Positions 56,091 to 64,000 of a stretch of 64,000 bases of DNA are shown piece by piece. The notes beneath the pieces were generated by a model, which was given only the letters and a program-made list of their open reading frames with translations, was not told where the DNA came from and ran no database searches. The position numbers and the translations under genes are program-made. Source of the DNA: Camellia lanceoleosa. Its lineage: Eukaryota > Streptophyta > Magnoliopsida > Ericales > Theaceae. Location of the stretch: assembly GCA_025200525.1 (NCBI GenBank), contig CM045767.1, forward strand, positions 123,926,346 to 123,990,345. Reading direction: 5' to 3'. Within the stretch, counting starts at the first letter, position 1. Each line of letters starts with the position of its first letter.

Positions 56091-56732
56091 AATTTTTTGT
56101 ATCTTTTCTTTCTTTTTTTTTCAATTTTTATTTTTTAAAAAACACAAAAAAAAAAAAAAAAGTTTGGCATATTATTTCCGAAAAAAAAGAAGAAAGAATT
56201 GGAAAAATATTATTAAAACAATTCACTTTTTAAAAAACTCGAAAAAAATTAATTTTGTCCAAAAATAAAAAGGGTAAACTAAGGTTTTAACATTTCAAAA
56301 TTAAATTTTTTTTTATTTTTTCCAAATAAGTTTATTTTTCATTGATCATAAGAAATATTTTCTATTGACATTTGTTTTTCATCGTTCCCAAAAAATACGA
56401 TAAATTATTTTTCAAAACCCTTTCGTTTCAAATTCCCAACTAAACTTCGTCTTCCAATTTAAGGATCCCTCAGCAGAGCCAGTTTAAGTTTTCATAAAAT
56501 TACATCATATTTAGTTCAATGGGTTAGCTAGACACAAGAAATGGGGAGCCACAAAAGAGGTTACAATCACATTAGGTTCAATTTGAGCCATGCTTGCATA
56601 GCACACAAAAAAACATTGCAGTTGAAACCATGAAATCTTGACAATCACACAAAACTGTGATATGGGATTCAACTGACAAACAGAGGCGATGGAGAACCTG
56701 TAACAAGTGAGAGGGACGAAAGCACAGGTCGT
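56091..56732. other. AT-rich spacer and 3' flank of the CASP-like gene
   Basis: Homopolymer-rich sequence to about 56450. The last 200 bases are more GC-balanced and would be the 3' UTR of the minus-strand gene. Confidence 0.5.
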
Positions 56733-59350
56733 TCAAACTGAGGCTAAGATCCAAAACATCACGTAAGAAGATAAAGCAATGAGGAACCAAGTGACAAAAG
56801 CCAGAGCTACAGAGAGCTGGAATCTACTGCATGGGAGATGCATTTGAACTTTGCAGACGTCCAAGTCCCGTTCATACAGAACTGCAATTCCTGCGGATGA
56901 GCATGCAGCCGCAAGTGATAGAGTAGCGGTCACCTGCATTTGAAACAGATACAATGCGAATTGATATGTAAATTAATATTTAAAAAGGTCTAAGAACACA
57001 TAACAGGACACAACTCTTTCACATGAAGTGAATTCCACTTTTTTATGGGCTCCACACTCGTGAGAGGAATGTGTCTGGTTCTATGATTCGTTTATGTGCA
57101 AATAAAAGAACTGAATTATATTGCAAAGCACGAATGTAGTAATATGCTATTACTATTGACATATAATAAATTTAATATATATATATATATAAACTTTTAA
57201 CGTGTCCTAGACATTTCGTGCCTTTAACATTTTTTGAAACAACCATGATATGTAGCTCGAAATTTTGGGCACTAATGCCCCGAAATTTCTATTTCAGGTA
57301 AAAAAAAAAAAAAAAAAAAACAAAGTTACCAGAATAGGAAATTAGTGCCATTAGTGCCAGACAGTTTAGTGCCACAAAGCATTTTCCTTTTTGAAAATCT
57401 CCTTGTCAGTGTATCCTTGTCTATGCTACTTAGTTACTACAGGTTTTCAGCTTGTGCTTTCAGCTCAAAAAACTCATTTTTTTCAAACCGAGTTTGTGAT
57501 GCTTTTTGTCAGTTGGCAACAAGTTTTACCAAACAGGGCGTCATTTAACTGCAGAGGGGAGGTTTTGAAACATAAGCAACATATTAACTAACCCAAAAAG
57601 AAATATATATAAACAAAAAACAAAAATCTGAAGTGCCATTACAATAATTTAACAAAAGAAAGCAATGAGACAAATAAAAGAACACAAATGAGAAGAAGCA
57701 AGTATAGAAACCAATGAGATAACATATAATGATTACAACAATTAGAGAACCAATGCTTTCCCGTGTAAAATCATGCATTGATCCGTATGACAAAGTTAAT
57801 GCATCTATGACAAAAATAAATAATAGGAGCAAAGCTGCCAAGAGTGTAAGGAGAAAATTAAATACCCAATCGCCTACAACAAACAGGCTCACTAAGATTG
57901 GATTTTGAAGGTTTCTCTTTAAGCTCAAAGCATAGACATCAAGACATGCAAGTCCAAAGCTCCACATTACCTGAAGCCCCATTGATGCAATTAAATAGCT
58001 GCATCAAGCAACATGGAATTTGATTAAATTTGCGATAAGGAATTGACAGGATGGCGTCTCCACAGAATTTAAAAGTCAATACAAGAAAGCATCAAATAAT
58101 AGTTGTGGTAGAAAAGGCAACAATAATCTCTCCAAGTTATTTTATTCAAACTTGTAATGTGTTTTATATGTCTAAGTGTTGGGAAGTGTTTGATGAGTGT
58201 TGTGTTGCGTAGGTGCCGGACACAGGACATTACCGTCTTAAAAGTGTCTATACTTTGTAGTCAGCAGAACTAGCATGCAAGTGCATGAGAGAACATGTAA
58301 AGTGGGATGATGCACATAAATGAATGAACATTGCCCCAAACACCACCTTCCTTCCCCCAAATTAAGTTACGAACGCATTTCTGTGAGCCAGTTAGAAAAA
58401 CTACACCTAGTTAAGTCCCCATTTGATGGAGGTCTAAGAGAGGGTAGATTGGGTACAGACCTAACATTTGGCATAGTTTGCACAAAGTGGTTGTCCTCGG
58501 GTTTGAACCCACAACCTCAAGGTTAGTAATTAACCACTGAACCAGTGGCCGCTTGATACATTTATGTGAACAAGAAAATAAAATTTTACCAGGGATAAAT
58601 GTATAGAAAGTCATAAACCTTTAGTTTTCTTTGCCTTTATGGTCCAACTACCTTAGAGGAAATGTGTGTAACAAACTGGATGTATGATAATCCCATGCTA
58701 TAATTAGAAAATTACATATATGAATGCTAGGCTATCAAATATTTCCCAACTGTTACAACTGAAATTTCATACTACTGTCTAATTTGTGTCTTTCCAATAA
58801 TGTATTCGTAATATAAGGCCGACCAAGACAAAAAAATTAATAGAGAGCTGCATTTAAAATTCACTACAAGAGGGAATTTTATGGTTTTATAGGCAGATAG
58901 TGAGCATATGCCTACCATAAATGAATGTTTGCTTACTTGGTTTTACTTCTTTAAGAAAGAAACCTTGCTTGATTCTGCTTTTAAGCTAGAGATTACTCTA
59001 TCATGCTTCAATATATTTTCACCTTTCTCTCTATATTTGGAAGTCTTTCAAATGAAAATTTTATTTTCATTTGGCAAATTAATTCAAACACTCGTTACCT
59101 TCATTTTTACAAAACCCAGATCTTCAATATAAGAACTTGAATCTCACCTACAAATTTCACTGCACAACAACAAAATTGCAACAATTCTTTAAGAAGTGAC
59201 AAAGAACACAAAAACTTACCAGAAAGCAGTGTAGGTAGAGAAGCCCATAGCAGAGACCATCACTCCAATGGAAGCAGCACCAAACAAACACTGCCCTATC
59301 CTCAACATCAGCCCACTCACAGTTCCTGGCCTCCCTACCAGCTCCCTCAT
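56733..59350 (-). CDS. CASP-like membrane protein, CASPL5 type (UPF0497 family)
   Basis: Three exons on the minus strand: 59220-59350, 57866-57998 and 56733-56933, with canonical GT-AG introns and matching phases (2, then 0), giving 154 residues. Exon 1 begins [20 protein letters not shown]; exon 2 carries [20 protein letters not shown] and SLFVVGDW; exon 3 carries [20 protein letters not shown] and ends FWILASV. Four hydrophobic segments (about residues 18-38, 44-66, 75-105 and 126-152) with a short N-terminus fit the Casparian-strip-membrane-protein-like family, and the [19 protein letters not shown] block is typical of subgroup 5. Members are plasma-membrane proteins of the MARVEL fold; the role of subgroup 5 is poorly known. 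It looks intact. Intron 1 contains a SINE. Confidence 0.93.
58425..58557 (-). mobile_element. tRNA-derived SINE in intron 1 of the CASP-like gene
   Basis: On the minus strand it begins GCGGCCACTGGTTCAGTGGTTAA with a Pol III box A (58531-58544) and continues to a box B GGGTTCAAACCC (58499-58510). It is followed by GCAAACTATGCCAAATGTTAGG and GTCTGTACCCAATCTACCC. It lies in sense with the gene. The 3' end may reach about 58310; no poly-A or target duplication was found. A tRNA gene is unlikely because the sequence does not fold as a full cloverleaf around these boxes. Confidence 0.7.
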
Positions 59351-59864
59351 ATCTTCTCTCTCTAAAACTCTCTATGCCCCTCTCCCCTCCAACCCAGAGG
59401 TCCCTTTTTCCAAATCAAAGGGCCCCAATCAAAACCCTAGTTTTGAGAACCCCATATCTCCAAATCCCCTCCATTTTCTCAACCCAAAATGATGAATTTC
59501 AATGTGAATACACAGATATGCTATTTGGGTGGTTTTGGGATGAAGATGAATGGAAGATATTCAGGGGTTGGATTTGAAATGCGAAGTGTAGGAAAGGTGA
59601 GACTGATCTTTCAATTCCAAGTTCATCATTGTTTCACCCAAAACCATCCATTTACAGAGAATCGTCAGCTTTAAGAAACCCTCAAATTCTAGTTGTTAAA
59701 TCATGATTTAAGAGATTGATTAGCATTTTTACTATTCAAATGGAGCTCAGATTTGAGTCTAATGGAGGTGTTTAGTGCAGTGGAAGTTCGATTCGCTTTT
59801 CTGAGTCTGACGGTTGTCCTACGTGGATTTCTTTTTCCTTTTTTACTTTCCTCTCCCTTTTCTT
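59351..59864. other. 5' flank of the CASP-like gene
   Basis: This is the upstream (promoter and 5' UTR) region of the minus-strand gene, which is C/T-rich near the start codon. No TATA box was confidently placed. The inverted-repeat element starts at 59874, so only about 0.5 kb of unique promoter remains. Confidence 0.5.
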
Positions 59865-59873
59865 TTCTTTTTC

Positions 59874-61336
59874 AGGTAAATTATAATGACACCCTCTAAG
59901 GTTTATGTTTATTACAATTCTCCCTCACATTTTGAAAATTATATCTCTTCTTGAGATTTAAAATTTCATTACAGATTCTCCTTCAGTCCTTTAATTTTTT
60001 TAAATACCAATTTTACCCTCACTAAGTAAATTACATTGACACCCCTCACATTTTAAAAATTACAATCTCCTCCCTAAGATTTAAAGTAGCATTACCAATT
60101 GTCCCCTTGGTTAGTATTAATTAGAAAAAAATTAGTAAAATTTTTAAATTTCTGTTTAAAAATCTACGTAAAATCATTTTTTAAATTTATATTTTTTTTC
60201 TCAAATTTACAAATTAAGACAACCATTTATAAACCAAAAAAATTATCAAACAAATTTTTATGACAGTTTTTAAAATTTTTGTAAATAAAAATTGAAAACA
60301 AAATGGTTACCAAACAGGTTTCAGATGGTAAAAATATCGTAAAATTGACAAATAATTAAATAAGTTACCAACGTAAGAAATGACTTATTAAAAGATTCTT
60401 AAGCTATGTATGGTTTGATTTTTAGAAATTTTTTAAAAAAATTAAAAATTAATTTGGTTAAGAAATAAAAAATAAAAAATTATTATTATTTTTATATAAT
60501 TTTTATCTTTCGAGTGGTTAGAAATAATTTTTTACAAATTAAATTGAAACAGCCATACGTATATATATAACCTATCCAAAAGTTAAAATGATAATTATTT
60601 TTTACCCTTAAATGATAATTATTTTTTATTTTTTATTTCTTAACCAAATTAATTTTTAATTTTTTAAAAAAATTTCTAAAAATCAAACCATACATAGCTT
60701 ATGAATCTTTTGATGTGTCATTTCTTATGTTGATAACTTATTTAATTATTTGTTAATTTTACGACATTTTTACTATCTGGGGCTTGTTTGGTAACCATTT
60801 CGTTTTTAGTTTTCAATTTATATTTACAAAAATTTTAAAAACTGTCATAAAAACTTGTTTGATAATTTTTTTGGTTTGTAAAATGTTGCCTCAGTTTGTA
60901 AATTTGAGGAAAAAACGTAAATTCAAAAAATGAGTTTATGTTGGTTTTTAAACAGAAATTTAAAAATTTTACTAACAAAATTTTTTTTCAATTAATTTTT
61001 TCTCAAATAATTTTTTTTTCAATTATTTTTTTTTCAAATAAATTTTTTTCCAATTAATTTTTTTTTCGAATAATTTTTTTTCCAACTAGTACTAACTGAG
61101 GGGCACTTGGTAATGCTACTTTAAACCTTAGGAAGGGGATTGTAATTTTTAAAATGTGAAGGCTGTCAATGTAATTTATATAGTGAGGACAGAATTAGTA
61201 TTTAAAAAAATTAAATTGCTGAGGGGAGAATCTGTAATGAAACTTTAAACCTCAAAGGAGGAAATGTAATTTCCAAAACGTGAGGGGAGGAACTGTAATA
61301 AACATAAACCTCAGGGGGTGTCAGTGTAATTTACCC
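59874..61336. mobile_element. Near-complete hairpin: Mutator-type inverted-repeat element, copy D, 9-bp flanks
   Basis: The two arms (about 59874-60490 and 60625-61336) are inverted copies over some 600-700 bp, leaving a loop of roughly 130 bp. The left arm starts AGGTAAATTATAATGACACCC; the right arm, reversed, starts GGGTAAATTACACTGACACCC. The flanks TTCTTTTTC (59865-59873) and TTCTTTTTT (61337-61345) resemble a 9-bp duplication but are low complexity. No coding capacity. Transcription through it would give a long double-stranded RNA. Confidence 0.8.
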
Positions 61337-61360
61337 TTCTTTTTTTCACTAAACTATTCA

Positions 61361-61774
61361 TAGGCCCTAATAGTTGTATTTAATTTTATTAAGCCTTATT
61401 GAAAATAAGTCCTACTAAAATCGTTATTCAAAATTAATTTTGTGATGATTTTTTACATATATCGAAAAAATATTCGTAACCTTTTTTTTTTTTTTTGTTA
61501 CGATTTTGATAAATGGTCACTAAAACTTATAATTAGTGACATTTTTTTGTTATGAATTTTTTGAACTATTGCTAAAAGTTAAAAATTAATAATTTTTTTT
61601 TTTTTTGATATTTTTTTAAACTATCGCTAAAACTTATAATTATTGACATTTTTTGTTACAATTTTCAAACTGTCGCTGAAAATTACAATTAGTGACTTTT
61701 TTAATAGTGTTTGATAAAAAATGTCATTAATTATTATAGGTCCTATTGAATAATAAATCCACTATTAGGACCTA
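61361..61774. mobile_element. MITE with TAGG(C/T)CCTAATAGT ends and internal 60-bp repeats
   Basis: The left end TAGGCCCTAATAGTTG and reversed right end TAGGTCCTAATAGTGG are inverted. Inside, about four tandem units of roughly 55-65 bp (61495-61702) follow the pattern TTGTTA(C/T)(G/A)A-T/A-rich-ACT(A/G)TCGCTAAAACTTATAATTA(G/T)TGACATTTTT. No coding capacity. Confidence 0.55.
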
Positions 61775-61837
61775 CACGTTGGTTCCTCTAATTTTTTTTG
61801 AGAAACTAACAAATCTCATAAGTTTTAAAAATAAATT

Positions 61838-62181
61838 GGGTAAATTACAAATACATCCTTCGAAATTTGCTTAAAATACGATTTGTCACTATAGTTTTGG
61901 AAATTACATCTATTCCCTTGAAGTTTTTAATTTTATAACAAATGGACTCTTTTATTAATAAATCATTAAGTCAATTAACAATTTTTGATGACGTCAAAAA
62001 TTTATTTCAATTAATAATTCAGGTAATTTTACAATTGTAGAAAAGAATAGTTAGGAATTTTATTTTTTTAGTTAATTCTATTAAATAAATTTTTTTGATA
62101 AAGGGGTATTTATAATATTTCAAACCAAATTACAATTTGTATTTTAAACAAATATAAGGGGTGTGTATTTGTAATTTATTC
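61838..62181. mobile_element. Mutator-type inverted-repeat element, copy E (344 bp), perfect 9-bp TSD
   Basis: Ends GGGTAAATTACAAATAC and, reversed, GAATAAATTACAAATAC continue into TTTAAAATAC. The identical 9-mer AAATAAATT flanks both sides (61829-61837, 62182-62190). This is the cleanest member of the family in the window. Confidence 0.8.
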
Positions 62182-62467
62182 AAATAAATTATAAAACAAA
62201 TGCTAACAAGTACATCATAGCCATTGTTTAATGTTGAGAAGTATGTAAAATTTGTCTTCAAAATATGTAAAAATGTTAAAAAAATGTGTTGATTTTAATA
62301 AAAGTTCACTAAATTTAATAAAATGTGTCTTGTGTTTTTTAACTTCTTTTTTTTTTTTTTTTTTTTTTAACTCTTGCTCTAGGGGTACTTGACAACACCT
62401 TTTGTTTAAACTCTTAACAGTATCTTCAATGGACTCTTCAAATAAGACTTTCATATTTTAGACCCTT

Positions 62468-63231
62468 AGCATCTCCAATGCACGAGGCAAATGGGGAGAA
62501 TTAGGCATTTTACCTATTAAAGCTGCATTTCTAGGGCTCCAACCCATTCTCGTTTTGGCTCTCCACAGGTAGCTAACCTTCATTGCCAGGCAAAGTGTGT
62601 TCCCACCAACTTAGGTTACTCTCTTTCTCTTTCTCTCTCTTTTTTCCTTTCCCGTTCTTCCCAATCAACGATCTCTCTCAACCCACTTCCTGCACTATAA
62701 AACCCTTCCTCTTCTGTTTGATCTCGCTAAGCTTAGTTTACTTCTTGCGATTCAAGAAGATTCAAGAGATCTGGACATTGGATTTCAAGGTCAGAACTCT
62801 TTGAATCCTAAATCAATACATTTGCTTCACCTTGATTTCTTTTTTTGTTTCCTGGTATGTTTGTCATCAATTTATTCGACTCAATGAGGTTCCTATTATT
62901 GCTGTATATTCTGATATTGGGAAATACATAAAATAGCTATAGCATTCAAGATGAAGATCAAAAGACAAATTCAAAAATTCTGAATTCATGATTTTAGAAG
63001 AAACAATAGACACTGTGAAATGACCTAAAAAGGGTAACCCAATTGATGAACTGTGTAGTTGTTTATTTGATTGGTGAGAAAACTTAAAAATTAGTTAAGT
63101 TAGTTTGATTAGTTAGTTAAAATAAAGAATATGGTTAGGGTGTACACTAGCTAAATTAGTTAGGCAAAATAAAGAAGGTAATTTTCTGTGTACTTTGAGG
63201 AGGCATTTTAGAAAGTATGGTTGGAGATGCT
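62468..63231. mobile_element. Possible MITE with AGCATCTCCAA ends
   Basis: AGCATCTCCAATG (62468) and TTGGAGATGCT (63221-63231) are inverted ends of the same type as 4348-4722. The interior is unusual: 62500-62820 is GC-balanced and C/T-rich with a TATA-like box, as if a promoter-leader had been captured. The rest is AT-rich with GTTAGTT repeats. No target duplication is resolved. Confidence 0.45.
62696..62702 (+). promoter_or_regulatory. TATA-like box
   Basis: TATAAAA follows a C/T-rich stretch and precedes CCCTTCCTCTTC, a typical plant core-promoter context. No convincing ORF follows within the window, so it may belong to a captured or degraded gene start. Confidence 0.3.
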
Positions 63232-63493
63232 CACTCACCATTACAATAGCTATTTTGAATGAGACTTGTTAGCTATTATAACTAACATTATCATATTTTA
63301 GTCACTATAATAAACTAACTATTGCAATAATTATTTTAACAAAATTGTTTAATGTTAGCTATAATTGAAGGGTTTTGGAGGACTCTTTAAACAGTGTGTG
63401 TGTATAAATAAATAAAATAAAGAGTAGCATAAGATTACATAAGTAAAAAAGGAATTAAGCAAAATAAAAATTTATCTCTTTTTATATTTTAAC
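63232..63493. other. AT-rich spacer
   Basis: I see nothing that can be assigned here. Confidence 0.5.
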
Positions 63494-64000
63494 TAGGGGT
63501 AGACATTGGCCTATTGGCCTGCCTAGTCCAACCCTATTTTTCTAGGGTCTAGGAAGGTTGTTTTAGCAATAGAGCTGGGTTGGGTCAATATTTTCAGTCC
63601 GAAATATTAATGGATTGAGTTTGGGATTTATACTTTTAACCAACCTGGTCTGGCCAACTATTAAATTAAATAATTCTTTATTTATTTATAATATATTAAA
63701 ATATGAGTTTTTTTTTTTTTTTTTTTTTTGTTTTTTTGGTTGAGATCTAAACTTTATGTTTATTGATTTTATTAAAACTTACATTTATGGTCATGTGTGA
63801 TTAAATTTATTTAAGAAATCCTTCAATTTAAACATAAAATCTTTCAATTTATAATGATGTCAATATATTTATTTAAGAAATATAGTCTGGTTAAATTTAA
63901 TTATAAAATGTTTTAAATTTTATTTAGCATATAACCCGATAAGTGGGCTTGAGATTTATAATTATTTTTTAGACCATGCTTGAGCAGATATAGAGGCCCG
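63494..64000. mobile_element. hAT-like element end, running off the window
   Basis: TAGGGGTAGACATTGGCC followed by clustered GGCC(T/C), AACCC and GGTTGGGT-type motifs resembles the terminus of a plant hAT element (compare TAAGGGTGTGCATGG at 13390). A poly-T tract lies at about 63710-63729. The right end is outside the window. Confidence 0.4.

Noticed and set aside
58862..58875. CACTACAAGAGGGAA considered as a CACTA transposon left end
   Set aside because: Only the first ten bases match; no opposite end or 3-bp duplication found within the intron or nearby.
62583..62804. 73-codon frame after CT-rich DNA
   Set aside because: Begins upstream of the TATA-like box and encodes a Phe/Ser/Pro-rich product typical of translated pyrimidine tracts.

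Overview
This window is nuclear DNA from a flowering plant, most likely a eudicot. The evidence is the low GC content, long A/T tracts, spliced plant genes with GT-AG introns, and plant-type Ty1/Copia and Ty3/Gypsy retrotransposons, tRNA-derived SINEs and many MITEs. I cannot name the species. There is no bacterial, organellar or viral-genome feature and no CRISPR array. Genes are sparse: three plausible host loci in 64 kb. Almost everything else is mobile DNA in several layers.

Layout. 1-2131: an open gag-protease-reverse transcriptase reading frame of a Gypsy element, cut off inside the RT and joined to a CACTA-type transposon terminus (to 2192). 2.2-9.2 kb: AT-rich DNA with MITEs, including a long inverted-repeat element (6112-7901, 9-bp target duplication) that carries a LINE-like insertion. 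9.18-12.72 kb: a NIN-like protein (NLP) locus on the plus strand. It has RWP-RK and PB1 domains, a second broken RWP-RK remnant just upstream, and a tandem triplication of the linker exon with its intron. 13.1-15.4 kb: a Mutator-type inverted-repeat element with two further MITEs nested in it. 15.4-27.9 kb: AT-rich spacer with a SINE, several MITEs, a segmental duplication and a cluster of GAGAAATTTCTC palindromes. 27986-28240: a small single-exon plant protein gene.

29.8-56.1 kb is one large nest. An old inverted-repeat element has its left arm split by a 5.8-kb decayed Copia element (29836-35655). Its interior is split by an 18.7-kb decayed Gypsy element on the minus strand (36488-55195, 5-bp duplication GATTA). 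That Gypsy element also carries a broken plus-strand (antisense) ORF and two minisatellites. Its gag is interrupted by a giant solo-LTR-like sequence (46275-54170, minus), which is itself interrupted by a related 4153-bp solo LTR on the plus strand (47999-52151, duplication TTGAC).

56.7-59.35 kb: a three-exon CASP-like (CASPL5-type) membrane protein gene on the minus strand, with a SINE in its first intron. 59.87-64 kb: a 1.46-kb near-complete hairpin element about 0.5 kb upstream of that gene, then smaller MITEs and a hAT-like end running off the window.

The host genes have no evident functional link to each other: an NLP-type transcription factor (nitrate-signalling or nodulation family), a small protein of unknown role, and a four-helix membrane protein. 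I found no coherent new multi-gene system. The strongest items for a second look are the NLP exon triplication, the family of inverted-repeat elements with GGGTAAATTA-type ends and 9-bp target duplications, the hairpin elements with an ACGACGTCGT core, and the multi-level retrotransposon nest with giant solo LTRs.
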